64,000 bases of DNA, taken from positions 84,579 through 148,578 of the forward strand of contig MIAR01000035.1 in assembly GCA_001829185.1 (NCBI GenBank), written 5' to 3'. Positions within the stretch are counted from its first letter, which is position 1. Every line of letters begins with the position of its first letter. Below, in pieces: positions 44,218-53,197 of the stretch. Source of the DNA: Spirochaetes bacterium GWB1_60_80. GTDB taxonomy: Bacteria > Spirochaetota > Spirochaetia > Treponematales > UBA12059. A program made the position numbers and the translations under genes. The notes below the pieces were generated by a model. The model did no database searches. It worked only from the letters and a program-made list of their open reading frames with translations, and was not told the DNA's origin.

Positions 44218-45477
44218 CTACCGAGCGAGCTTCCTGAGGACATCGCGGGCCCGCAGCCAATCATGAGCGCGCTGCCGAAACTGAAAAATTAGACGGTCAC
44301 CTTGACGCTGGAACAAGGTGCCAAAAGGTTGGGAGTAGGTTTCAATATCGACCAGCAGGCTGGCAGCAGCATCGCCGCTGACCGGGTAAGGATGGTAGTT
44401 GGGCCGGGCGATCATCAATGGCACCACTTCCAGGCGCAGCGGCTGCGCCTTAGCCAGCCTTAGGACAACGGCCATGCTGCGACGAGTCGGTTCGGGCGGC
44501 TGGTCAAAAATGAAATTGCCCATACCGTAGAAAATCGGCCGATCGCGATAGACCTCTATTCCTTGAAGCACGTGGGCATGGTGCCCGATAACCGCGTCAG
44601 CCCCGGCCTCCACCAGCGAATGCGCCAGGCTACGCAGGCGATCCGGTGGGTAATGGATATATTCCGCGCCCCAGTGCAGCGACACAAAGACATAGTCGAC
44701 GCCGGTAGCCTTTGCCCGGGCAATGTCGGCTCGTACCGCCGCTGGCCTCAAGATGGCAATGCCGGCGCTATCCCCCCAGGCTTCGAAGGATGCGCCAGCA
44801 TGCTCCCCGTAAGCCAGCACCGCTATCCGGATGCCTTGGCTTTCAAGGATGGCCGGGGTGCGGGCTGCCGCCGCGTTAGCGCCGGCGCCACAGGTAGCTA
44901 TACCATGGTCGCTCAAGCGCCGAATGGTATCGACCATGGCTTCCCGTCCATAATCGGTCGTATGATTGTTAGCCAGGCTGACCGCATCAAAGCCGGCGGC
45001 TTTGAGCCCCTCCAAGGTCCGCGGCTCTGCCCGAAAGGTGATTTCAGCCGGCTTGAACGAAAAAGCCGGAGCGCCGAGGTCGGAAACGGGACATTCCAGG
45101 TTGGCAAGACTGAGGTCAGCCGCCTGCACCAGTGGCTGGATGGCCGCGAAGGGCTGCATCACGCCCAGCCGCCGAATCTGCTGGCCGATGGAACGAGCCA
45201 ACATGATATCACCGACAATCAGAAAGTCGATGGTCGCTGGTTCCGGGACTGGCTGCGGCGCTGCAGGCAGTTCCCCCAAGGCTAATTCGCCTGCCGAGGG
45301 ATCCACTGGCTGTTCATCGGCCAGCGACAGATCGCTGCTGAGGTGGTCCTGCATCACCATCATCGCCAAACCCACCAGCAGACCAGTCAACGCCACTGAA
45401 CCTAAGACCAGCCAACTTGCTCTCCAGTGGCGACCTGACCCCAAAGACCGTAGCTTGTCCAGTATTTTCCGTATCAT
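44218..45477 (-). CDS. CapA/PgsA-type metallophosphatase-fold membrane protein
   Basis: The 419-residue protein has one N-terminal membrane helix (about 21-43). A PGA_cap domain (about 83-370) follows, with VGDIMLARSIG, NLECPVSD, SLANNHTTDYG, VSLHWGAEY, GHHAHVLQG and FYGMGNFIFDQ, matching the motifs of CapA proteins. CapA takes part in poly-gamma-glutamate production in Bacillus, but homologues are widespread and many have other roles. There is no polyglutamate synthase (capB/capC) nearby, so the role is open. It follows the chemotaxis operon on the same strand after a 198-nt gap. Confidence 0.87.
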   Translation of the reverse strand: MIRKILDKLRSLGSGRHWRASWLVLGSVALTGLLVGLAMMVMQDHLSSDLSLADEQPVDPSAGELALGELPAAPQPVPEPATIDFLIVGDIMLARSIGQQIRRLGVMQPFAAIQPLVQAADLSLANLECPVSDLGAPAFSFKPAEITFRAEPRTLEGLKAAGFDAVSLANNHTTDYGREAMVDTIRRLSDHGIATCGAGANAAAARTPAILESQGIRIAVLAYGEHAGASFEAWGDSAGIAILRPAAVRADIARAKATGVDYVFVSLHWGAEYIHYPPDRLRSLAHSLVEAGADAVIGHHAHVLQGIEVYRDRPIFYGMGNFIFDQPPEPTRRSMAVVLRLAKAQPLRLEVVPLMIARPNYHPYPVSGDAAASLLVDIETYSQPFGTLFQRQGDRLIFQFRQRAHDWLRARDVLRKLAR

Positions 45478-45675
45478 GCTCTACTATTCCCTTGAACCAG
45501 CGATAATCACCGGATTGTACTATTGTATGGCACCGTCCGACCCAGAATCATACGCCGCATAGCAACCTCTCCTGTAAACAATAAAAAAGCAGACCAGCAC
45601 CCAGGCAAGCCTCAACCCGCCCGGACACTAATCCGCCTTCATTAGTACAACGGCCGACTCCGACCGCTTGTCAGC

Positions 45676-46113
45676 TTATTTGGACAGGACGTGCTGGATG
45701 CGCTCCAGAACCTTTTTTCGGTCCAGCGGCTTAACGATGTAGTTCTTGGCGCCGGACAACAGTGATTGTTTGACCAAGTCCTGTTTACCCAGGGCGCTAA
45801 TCATGATCACCCGGGCGTTCTTGTCAAAGTCGATGATTTTCTGCAGCGCGGTCAGTCCGTCCATGTTGGGCATGGTGATATCCATAGTCACCAGGTCAAC
45901 GTTGGGGAACAGTTCCTTGTAGCGCTCCAAACCCTGCAGGCCATCGGCGGCCTGGCCGACGACATCGTAGCCTTCGGAGGTCAGAATCTGGGTAATCTGC
46001 TTGGCGACGAACATCGAGTCGTCCACCACCAGTACCCGGAAGGGCGTGCCGTCTGGTTTCTGGCCCTCCGGCTTGCGTTCATTGATGGACGGGAAATCTT
46101 CCTTGGTTTTCAT
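45676..46113 (-). CDS. cheY: Chemotaxis response regulator CheY
   Basis: The 145-residue single receiver domain has an N-terminal extension of about 24 residues. Acidic pocket DD is in VLVVDDSMF, the phospho-Asp is about residue 78 (VDLVTMDITMPNMDG), the switch Thr/Ser region is MISALG and the Lys is in NYIVKPLD. Phospho-CheY binds the flagellar switch to change rotation. It is the last gene of the che operon, 11 nt after cheX, as in Treponema. Confidence 0.95.
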   Translation of the reverse strand: MKTKEDFPSINERKPEGQKPDGTPFRVLVVDDSMFVAKQITQILTSEGYDVVGQAADGLQGLERYKELFPNVDLVTMDITMPNMDGLTALQKIIDFDKNARVIMISALGKQDLVKQSLLSGAKNYIVKPLDRKKVLERIQHVLSK

Positions 46114-46124
46114 GATAGCCTCCG

Positions 46125-46589
46125 TTACGCCCGCTCGCGGATAGCCACGTTGATTTCCACCTTGCCGTGGCCGGTTTCCATCGGGACAATCAAGGCTTCC
46201 ACATCCTGATTGCTGACTTCCATATTGTCGCCTGTAAAAATGGCCGGCGGTGTTAGATCGAACTGAAAGCCGAGTTCGTGCAGCTTGGTCACCGCCTGCG
46301 CGGTAATCATGTTGGCCAACTCGGTGATGGTGGCTTTGACCAGGTCGTCCATGACGGTCAAATCCTCGCCATTCATGGCCGAGGCGATGGACAGTGCCGA
46401 AGCCTTGTCCATGTCAAACAGCACTCGGCCTTCCACGCCACCGGCTAGACCGACAATAGCGGCCACGCCCATGACCGGCATGGAGGTCGACTTGAGATAG
46501 AGCTCGCCGCGACGGACGTCGCCACCCAAGACCTCTTTCATGACGTTGAAGGCCGCTTCCACAAAAGGATTGATATATTCTACTCTCAT
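46125..46589 (-). CDS. cheX: CheY-P phosphatase CheX
   Basis: The 154-residue protein starts MRVEYINPFVEAAFNV and contains LANMITAQAVTKL. This corresponds to the CheC/CheX/FliY helix that supplies Glu and Asn for CheY-P dephosphorylation, here in the form E-L-A-N. It shuts off CheY-P and is the main phosphatase in spirochaetes, which lack CheZ. The position between cheW and cheY supports the call. Confidence 0.93.
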   Translation of the reverse strand: MRVEYINPFVEAAFNVMKEVLGGDVRRGELYLKSTSMPVMGVAAIVGLAGGVEGRVLFDMDKASALSIASAMNGEDLTVMDDLVKATITELANMITAQAVTKLHELGFQFDLTPPAIFTGDNMEVSNQDVEALIVPMETGHGKVEINVAIRERA

Positions 46590-46627
46590 TTCTGACTCCT
46601 GTTTGGCATAATCATGCGCCTGAAAAC

Positions 46628-47995
46628 TCAGGCACCCTTGATATACATGGATATGCCGTCGACCGGCACCGCTTTCCAGCCCGCCGTCGGCAATTTTTCA
46701 TTCACGCCGAGCAAGAGCACGCTCTTGTTCTTCGATTTTTCATTGAAATCGGCCAACAGGCGCTTCTGGTCTATGGCCGACATGAAGGACACGGTATCGC
46801 GGCACAGGATCAGGTCGGCCGGCGGTACGGGGTTGGTATTTAGGACGTCATGGAACTCGAAGAAAATAGTATCGCGCACCGCTTGCAGGAAGGTCCAGCC
46901 ATTGCGTCCCTTGATCATGAATTCCTTGTACAGGTCCGGCACGTCGTCTACCATGAACACCATGTTCGGCGCCATCGAGATGGACAAGAGATCCGAGTCA
47001 TTGGCCCAGATCTTGACGCGGGCTTCCGGATAGCGTTGCTTGAGCAGGCAGGCTAGCGAGTAGGTCTCGTACCCCTTGCCGCAGCCCGGATTCCAGACAT
47101 TGAGGTTCTTGCCGCTGACGTCGGGCAACGCGGCCAGCAGCTGCTTCATGTATTGCTCAGTCCAGAGTTGGCTGGTACACGGCGAGAAGAAGGTTTCCAG
47201 GAACTGGTCGGCCTCGCCCTGCTCCTTGAGCTGCAGGTCCATGGCCTTACGTACCTGTTTCCATTCCTCGTAACGCTGGTCGAACCAAGCCTCGTTAAGG
47301 GGCGTGACAGCGAAGCGTTTGAAGGCAAACAGCGTTTCCTTGATGAAGGCCGAGGTCAGGTCGCCGCTGGTTTCCTGCTGTTCCTGGTAGCTCAATTCGA
47401 TCTTGGCCAGTTCTTCGGGGGCCTGGTCGTCGACGATGGCCGGCTTGCGCAGCCCGCCGTCGACGATGGTCTTTACTTCCGCGCTCTTTTTAGGCGCGAA
47501 CAATTTCTCGACGTTCAGGATAATGTACAGTTTACCGGCGTTCTCGATAATGCCCTTGATGTACTTGACGTTAATGTCGCCGAAGATAGGATGCGGCGGC
47601 TGGATGGAGGCGCTGGAGATGCCGACCACCTTGTCGATATTGTCGACGATGACGCCGAAGACATGTTCGTCGACCCGCAGGATAAGTAGGCTCTCCAGGG
47701 CGTCGTCGCCCTTGCGCTCCGAGGGCAGGTGGAACATGGTGCGCAGGTCGATGACCGAAATGATGTCGCCGCGCAGGTTGTAGACCCCGCGCACGAAGGG
47801 GGCGGCGTTTGGCACATAGGTAAACTTGCCGGCGCGCGCAATCTCCTTGACATTCATGATGTCAATGCCGTATTCCTTGCCGGCCAGCGAAAAGGTGACC
47901 ATTTTGTAATCAATTTTGTCAACACGCTCTTTTTTGTCTTCCGCGTGCTGCGGTGCAATCCTATTCGTAGCCGGTTCGGCGCTTTGTCCGTTCAT
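46628..47995 (-). CDS. cheW: CheW fused to a CheR-like domain
   Basis: The 455-residue protein has an N-terminal CheW domain (about 30-175: MVTFSLAGKEYGIDIMNVKE, NLRGDIISVIDL, VFGVIVDNIDKVV). A linker and a C-terminal CheR-like methyltransferase fold follow (about 205-455: VWNPGCGKGYETYSLAC as the SAM-loop equivalent, ADLILCRDTVSFM). The CheW part links CheA to receptors. The CheR-like part keeps the overall fold, but active methylation is unproven. This fusion at this position is a Treponema-type trait, reported to adapt receptor arrays to curved membranes. It follows cheA after 74 nt. Confidence 0.92.
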   Translation of the reverse strand: MNGQSAEPATNRIAPQHAEDKKERVDKIDYKMVTFSLAGKEYGIDIMNVKEIARAGKFTYVPNAAPFVRGVYNLRGDIISVIDLRTMFHLPSERKGDDALESLLILRVDEHVFGVIVDNIDKVVGISSASIQPPHPIFGDINVKYIKGIIENAGKLYIILNVEKLFAPKKSAEVKTIVDGGLRKPAIVDDQAPEELAKIELSYQEQQETSGDLTSAFIKETLFAFKRFAVTPLNEAWFDQRYEEWKQVRKAMDLQLKEQGEADQFLETFFSPCTSQLWTEQYMKQLLAALPDVSGKNLNVWNPGCGKGYETYSLACLLKQRYPEARVKIWANDSDLLSISMAPNMVFMVDDVPDLYKEFMIKGRNGWTFLQAVRDTIFFEFHDVLNTNPVPPADLILCRDTVSFMSAIDQKRLLADFNEKSKNKSVLLLGVNEKLPTAGWKAVPVDGISMYIKGA

Positions 47996-48069
47996 ATTTC
48001 CTGTACTCCCGTTCGGTCTGCCTCGATAGAACTGGCCGGGCCATTAGCCCGGTCGGCCGGTGCGCGCTG

Positions 48070-50580
48070 TCAGCGGATGGTCATCTCCAGGCGCTGCCGC
48101 TCCTCAAGTTCCTTCTTCTGTCCCAGTTCCAGTAGCTGGCTGACATCGATAATCAGGCAGACGGAGCCGTCGCCCAAGATCGACGCGCCGGCGATGCCCG
48201 GCGAATTGGTGAATTGATCGTGCAGCGGCTTGATGACCACGTCTTCCTCGCCGATCAACGAGTCGACCATCAGGCCGACGCGCTTCTCGTTGGTACCGAC
48301 GATTACCACAAAGCAGTAATCGTTCTGTTCGTTGGTCTGAATCCGGAATAGGCGATTAAGGCGCAGGAGCGACACGACATCGTTGCGCACGTTGAAAACC
48401 TCGTAGTTGTCGATCATCTTGATCTCGGACGGCCGGATGCGGTGGCTTTCGATGACCGAGGTAATCGGAATGGAATAGATTTCGCGACCGACCCGTACCA
48501 GCAGTCCCTGGATGATGGCCAGGGTCAGCGGCAGCTTGATGGTAAAACGGGTGCCCTTACCGCGCTGACTGGAAACGGTGACGGTACCGTTCAGCTTCTC
48601 GATCTGGCGCTTGACCACGTCCAGCCCGACGCCACGGCCGGAAATATTGGTAACGCTGGCGGCGGTGGAGAAGCCGGGCTCAAAGATCAGGTTGAAGGAT
48701 TCCAGCTCGGTCAGGGCCTTGTTGGGATGAATCAGACCGCGTTCGACGGCCTTCTTGCGCACCGCGTCCACGTCGATGCCCTTGCCGTCGTCCGAAATAT
48801 CAATCAGGATCATGTTGCCTTCATTAGAAGCTTTCAGCACCACGGTGCCTTCTTCGGGTTTGCCCAACGCCCGGCGCTCCTCGGCTTTCTCGATACCATG
48901 GTCCAGCGCGTTGCGCACGGCGTGCATCAACGGGTCTAGCAAGTCCTCAATGACCGACTTGTCCAGCTCGGTCTCTTCGCCTTCGATGACCAGATTGACC
49001 TTCTTGCTGAGGTTCTTGGACAAGTCGCGCACCAGGCGCGGAAAGCGTCCGAAAATCTGGCTGATGGGCACCATGCGGATGCGCATGACGCCTTCCTGGA
49101 GTTCGCTGGTGATGCGGCCCAGGTTCTGGGCGGTGGAGCGGAACTTGGCGACATTGGTCTTGATATCGGTTTCCAAGCCGTCGAAAACCGAATACAGGCC
49201 GCCGTATTTTTCGAAAACTTCTTTTTTGACGTCTTTTATGTTGCGGCCAGTCTCGATGGACTGCAAATATTCCGGCAGGCTGTCAAATAAGTCCTTGAGC
49301 TCGTCGCGGAAGCGATTCTGCGACGACTGGAAGGAGCTTTGCAGTTCGGCGAACTGCGAGCTGATCTGGTTAAAGGTAGCCTTGTTGATGACCGTTTCGG
49401 AAACCAAGTTGAGCAGATTGTCGATGCGGCGCGAATCGACGCGCAGGATGGAACCGGAACTCTGCGACTGGCGGCGCGTTTCGCCGGGTTTTTCTTCAGC
49501 GGCAAAGGCTTGTTCCACGGCCGCGGCATCCTCGGCCAGGACATGGGTATCGCCGTTACCGGCCGACTCGTCGTCAGCGGCGAGCTCGCTTCCTGAACGG
49601 ACCGCCGAAAAGGTGTCCGGCTTGGTCGGTCTGGCAGCGGGCGCCACGCCACTTTCCTTTGTCGGCCCGGAAGCCGTTAGCAGGGGGTTGGCCACGCCCG
49701 TAGCCGCCTTAGGGGTGCTGGTCGCCGCCGCCGCGGCCGAACCAGCCGGCGCCTTGACCGCAGTCTGACCAGGCACCTGGCCGTCCAACCCCAGCTCCCG
49801 GATGGTCAAGTTTTTGACCACATCGGGAATGTAGGCCACCCGATACAGTTCCTCGGCGGTCTTCTTGCTGGCTACGAAATAATCGACTTGGGGATGGAAC
49901 ACGTCTTCGTACAGTTTTTCAAAATCGGGAATGGTCTTGAGGATACTGCCGACATCGCGAATGGAGGCAAAGGCGTGGATGGCACTGACCGTATTCATGA
50001 CATTGTTCTCGTCGAACTCGAGGCTCAGTATGAACACCTTGCGATCCTGGCCGGCCGCTTCCTTCATTTCCAGAATTTCGTATTCGGTTAATCCAGCGTC
50101 TCCAGCCGTCACCGATGCGGCGGCCGACGCCGGCTTGACGGCAACCGGCTTGACGACGGCCTTGGCCTGTTTGAGATCCGGCTTACCGGGAATGAAACCG
50201 GCCAGCTTCGTCTTCTGGGCACTGATATCTTTGGTATAAGGATTACCGTCGGCCCGCGAATCCAGCATAGCCTTGATGATGTCGATGCCAGCCAGCAAGG
50301 CGTCTATGACCTCGGCGTCAACCTTTACCTGATCGGACCGGATGGCGTCCAGCAGGTCTTCCATGACGTGGGTAAAACCGGCCAGCTCGTTCATCTCCAC
50401 CGTGCCGGCGCCACCCTTGAGGGTATGGGCAGCGCGGAATATCTCGTCCACCGCATCGCGGTTTCCGGGATCGTTCTCGAGCACGAGAATGTTCTGCTCC
50501 AGCGCGTCCACCTGGCTCCTGGCTTCCGCGAAGAAGTCCTTCAGGAGTTCCTGGTTGTTGGGATCTAGGTAATCACTCAT
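48070..50580 (-). CDS. cheA: Chemotaxis histidine kinase CheA
   Basis: The 836-residue kinase has an Hpt domain with AAHTLKGGAGTVEM (phospho-His 52), a P2-like region (about 180-300), and a long Ala/Pro/Thr-rich linker. A P3 dimerisation helix pair, an ATPase domain (HAVRNALDHGIE, DDGKGID, GRGVGLDVVK) and a C-terminal CheW-like P5 follow. It autophosphorylates in response to receptors and passes phosphate to CheY. The ATG at 50580 has AGGAAG upstream, and the longer frame to 50670 is rejected. A TTGACT (50614-50619) with TATAAA (50594-50599) upstream may be the operon promoter, but the spacer is short (14 nt). Confidence 0.96.
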   Translation of the reverse strand: MSDYLDPNNQELLKDFFAEARSQVDALEQNILVLENDPGNRDAVDEIFRAAHTLKGGAGTVEMNELAGFTHVMEDLLDAIRSDQVKVDAEVIDALLAGIDIIKAMLDSRADGNPYTKDISAQKTKLAGFIPGKPDLKQAKAVVKPVAVKPASAAASVTAGDAGLTEYEILEMKEAAGQDRKVFILSLEFDENNVMNTVSAIHAFASIRDVGSILKTIPDFEKLYEDVFHPQVDYFVASKKTAEELYRVAYIPDVVKNLTIRELGLDGQVPGQTAVKAPAGSAAAAATSTPKAATGVANPLLTASGPTKESGVAPAARPTKPDTFSAVRSGSELAADDESAGNGDTHVLAEDAAAVEQAFAAEEKPGETRRQSQSSGSILRVDSRRIDNLLNLVSETVINKATFNQISSQFAELQSSFQSSQNRFRDELKDLFDSLPEYLQSIETGRNIKDVKKEVFEKYGGLYSVFDGLETDIKTNVAKFRSTAQNLGRITSELQEGVMRIRMVPISQIFGRFPRLVRDLSKNLSKKVNLVIEGEETELDKSVIEDLLDPLMHAVRNALDHGIEKAEERRALGKPEEGTVVLKASNEGNMILIDISDDGKGIDVDAVRKKAVERGLIHPNKALTELESFNLIFEPGFSTAASVTNISGRGVGLDVVKRQIEKLNGTVTVSSQRGKGTRFTIKLPLTLAIIQGLLVRVGREIYSIPITSVIESHRIRPSEIKMIDNYEVFNVRNDVVSLLRLNRLFRIQTNEQNDYCFVVIVGTNEKRVGLMVDSLIGEEDVVIKPLHDQFTNSPGIAGASILGDGSVCLIIDVSQLLELGQKKELEERQRLEMTIR

Positions 50581-50731
50581 TGTACTTCCTAGTTTTATAC
50601 GGATTGCCTGAATAGTCAAGGCAATTACCAAATTTTTAGGCCACGGCACCGCCTGGTGGGCACTCAACAAAATATCGGATGCTACCGATGATTAAAAGAG
50701 CATTCTGTGATAAATTCAAGTCGGGGGTACT

Positions 50732-51937
50732 ATGCACCGTTCAATCATCAGGAAACTGGCCATTAGCGCTCTCCTCGCGCTGGCCAGCATGGTATCGGTC
50801 GGGGCGGCAGACCTACAAGTGCCGGAATTCGGCCTTACGGTCAGCGGGCAAATCGACGATACTGACCATTTCATCCTATCCTCGCGAGCGGCTTTCGACC
50901 TGCTTATCAAAGGCGGCGAAAGTTTTTCGGCCTTCCTGGATTTCGGATTCCACAACAACGATCTGGAAAGTTACCTTTATACCATTAATGCCGGCGTTTC
51001 TATCCCGGCCGCCCCTACCGTCGCCGATCTGTCGGCGGCCATTACCCAACTGGAAAGCCTCTTGGGCCTGGAATTTCGCGGCACCGGCCTCACTGTCCAG
51101 TCACTGTTCGGCAGCCCGCTGGAACTAAGCCTCTTCCTCGGGCATTTCGACGTTTTTGCCTCGGGCGACGATTTCACGCGCCTGTTTAACGCCAAATCCT
51201 TCGCTACCCGCATCCGTGGACCACTCTACTATCCGGATGGCATCGGTGACAACGGCAACATCTGGTACGACGGCCTGCACGAAGTCTTCGGCACCGGCTT
51301 GCGCCTTTCCTTTAAAGACCTACCGGTAACGCCTTACCTTTACGTCTACCAGGACGCCTGGCTGGGCGAAGGCTATTACTCGGTCGATGCCCGCCTGCTC
51401 TTCAATAGCGACCTCCTGAAACTCGAAGCCTACCTCGGGGCCAGCATGCCGGTAGGCAGCGCCGGCGCCTACCGCGGTGGCATCCTGTTTTATGTCGACA
51501 CGGCGGCCATCGGCAGCTTCTACGCCCAAATCGGCGTGCCCTGGTGGCGCCCGGACGAAACCTTCTCGCTCGGCAACCTGTACTTCATGTTCGAGCCGCG
51601 CCTGCAGTACGGCTTCGCCAATCTGATTATTACCTTGTTTTTCCATCCGGCCTGGTACCTGCAGCAAACGACCGGCATGGGCGGCGTCATGGACCTGCGC
51701 ATTAACCTGATGATAGGCGATATCGACGACCACCCCGTGCAAGGCGGCCTGGACAGCCGGGCGACCTACAACCCCAACCTGGCCACCGGCAACATCCAGT
51801 TCGAGCTGACGCCGTATATCCAGACCATTTCCAACGGCGTGCGCTGGGAAATCCGCCTCTCCAGCCAACTACTGCCCTTGCCGCTGGCCTGGTACCGGAT
51901 GTTCGCGCCGGCCATCAAAGTCACCACCACCTTCTGA
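50732..51937 (+). CDS. Probable outer-membrane beta-barrel protein
   Basis: The 401-residue protein has a signal peptide (ISALLALASMVSVGAADL). A mature part of many alternating strands follows, for example AFLDFGFHNNDLESYLYTI, RLSFKDLPVTPYLYVYQD and KLEAYLGASMPVG. It ends in Phe (KVTTTF), typical of barrels recognised by BamA. There are no transmembrane helices beyond the signal. It is divergent from cheA. Its function is unknown; this resembles treponemal surface proteins in general character only. Confidence 0.75.
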   Translation: MHRSIIRKLAISALLALASMVSVGAADLQVPEFGLTVSGQIDDTDHFILSSRAAFDLLIKGGESFSAFLDFGFHNNDLESYLYTINAGVSIPAAPTVADLSAAITQLESLLGLEFRGTGLTVQSLFGSPLELSLFLGHFDVFASGDDFTRLFNAKSFATRIRGPLYYPDGIGDNGNIWYDGLHEVFGTGLRLSFKDLPVTPYLYVYQDAWLGEGYYSVDARLLFNSDLLKLEAYLGASMPVGSAGAYRGGILFYVDTAAIGSFYAQIGVPWWRPDETFSLGNLYFMFEPRLQYGFANLIITLFFHPAWYLQQTTGMGGVMDLRINLMIGDIDDHPVQGGLDSRATYNPNLATGNIQFELTPYIQTISNGVRWEIRLSSQLLPLPLAWYRMFAPAIKVTTTF

Positions 51938-52153
51938 CCAGGTGGCGCGTCGGGGCGGCAAGCGTCGCTTCGGCCCTGGAAACCCGCTTACGGCTCAGGC
52001 AGCCAACCGAAAAGCGCGCGGCTGGTCAGCTGGCTAGCGGAAAGTTTACCGAAAACCTTGCGGTTTTCGGCCGCATCGTATAAGTTGGGGTAAGTAGCGA
52101 CAACCGTTTCCGGCTTTTCAACAGCCGGTTTGAATACTCCACCGGGAGGCTCT
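51938..52153. other. Spacer between two outer-membrane protein genes
   Basis: The spacer holds a hairpin ACCGAAAAC/GGTTTTCGG (52049-52068) without a T-run, and CGGCTTTTCAACAGCCG near 52112, slightly like the hairpin arms of the 137-bp repeat. No gene was seen. Confidence 0.5.
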
Positions 52154-53176
52154 ATGCGTAAACTAGCTGGTTTGGTCCTCGTACTGACGCTGGGTGGCCT
52201 GGCCGCCTATGCCGGCGATATCCAAACCATAGCCCATTTCGGCAACAGCGCCTTTAGCTGGTCAGCCACCGACCCCATCGCGGCACCCGCCACCTTCCCG
52301 ATCAACAACTGGAATTACGGCGCCACGGTTAGTTACCTGGACGGCGTCAACGACAGCTTCACCTTCGAGGCCAGCTATACCACTGACCCCATCCTGCGCC
52401 ACCTCTTGTCCGGCATCGTCTCCTTCCAGACCGGCTTCCTGACCATCGAAGGCGGTCCCTTGTTGGGTATCCTCAATTCGGCCACCGTACCCGTCAAAGG
52501 CGGCATGACCGTCGGCCTAAGCCTTAAAATACCCGGCATCTTCTTTGCCGAGTTCCTGAGCCAAGCCTCCATGGGCGCCGGGCTGTACAATGCCGGCGAC
52601 TATATCCAGGAGGCCGGGCGCCTGGCGGCCGGCTTTTACGTGCTCAACGCCATCTGCACCGCCTCCATTTACACCCGTAAATTCTACTTAGCTACCGGCG
52701 TTGACCAATTGCTGGTGGACAGCCTGATTCAATACAATCTCAATCTTGATATTTTTAAAAAAGGCGTCACTTACCGGCTGATGATCGATCTCGGCTACGA
52801 CGATCTGTCGCGCACCTACGCCGACGGCACCATCGACCGCCTGGGCAACGTCGTTATCGGCGCGCAGGTGCACATATCCGTTACCCGTTGGCTGCTGATC
52901 CACCTGGGCGGCCGGATAGCCGTCATGAGCTTCGGCCAGGATGCCTTGGTTGCGCGCGGCCCAGCCAGCAACCAGTTCCTGTTTCAGTCCTTCGCCGGCG
53001 TCACCATCCGGACCGGCGCCATCGAAGCAGCCCCCACGGCGACCCTAGACCCCGCGGCCACGCCGACCGCCGAGGCGGAGCCGGCCGTATTCACCATACC
53101 GCCCGCTGCCACCGAGCCAACCCCGGTTCCGTCGGCCGCCACCGAAGCAGGCACCGAAAGCGGCTCGGGAGAATAG
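52154..53176 (+). CDS. Predicted outer-membrane barrel protein with Pro/Ala/Thr-rich tail
   Basis: Reading from ATG 52154 (GGGAGG upstream), the 340-residue protein has a signal peptide (LVLVLTLGGLAAYAGD). Barrel-like strands follow (YGATVSYLDGVNDSFTFEAS, LLIHLGGRIAVMSFG). A low-complexity C-terminal tail of about 60 residues is rich in Ala, Pro, Thr and Glu (ATLDPAATPTAEAEPA). The tail would lie in the periplasm or outside. No family is recognised. It may be co-transcribed with the preceding barrel gene, though 216 nt separate them. Confidence 0.72.
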   Translation: MRKLAGLVLVLTLGGLAAYAGDIQTIAHFGNSAFSWSATDPIAAPATFPINNWNYGATVSYLDGVNDSFTFEASYTTDPILRHLLSGIVSFQTGFLTIEGGPLLGILNSATVPVKGGMTVGLSLKIPGIFFAEFLSQASMGAGLYNAGDYIQEAGRLAAGFYVLNAICTASIYTRKFYLATGVDQLLVDSLIQYNLNLDIFKKGVTYRLMIDLGYDDLSRTYADGTIDRLGNVVIGAQVHISVTRWLLIHLGGRIAVMSFGQDALVARGPASNQFLFQSFAGVTIRTGAIEAAPTATLDPAATPTAEAEPAVFTIPPAATEPTPVPSAATEAGTESGSGE

Positions 53177-53197
53177 CCCAAACTACCTGAGCTGTGG

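Noticed and set aside
44218..45477. Poly-gamma-glutamate capsule operon
   Set aside because: Only a CapA-like gene is present. No CapB or CapC partner lies nearby, so a capsule role is not claimed.
50594..50619. cheA promoter as a separate feature
   Set aside because: TTGACT and TATAAA are only 14 nt apart and alternatives are no better, so it is noted only in the cheA entry.
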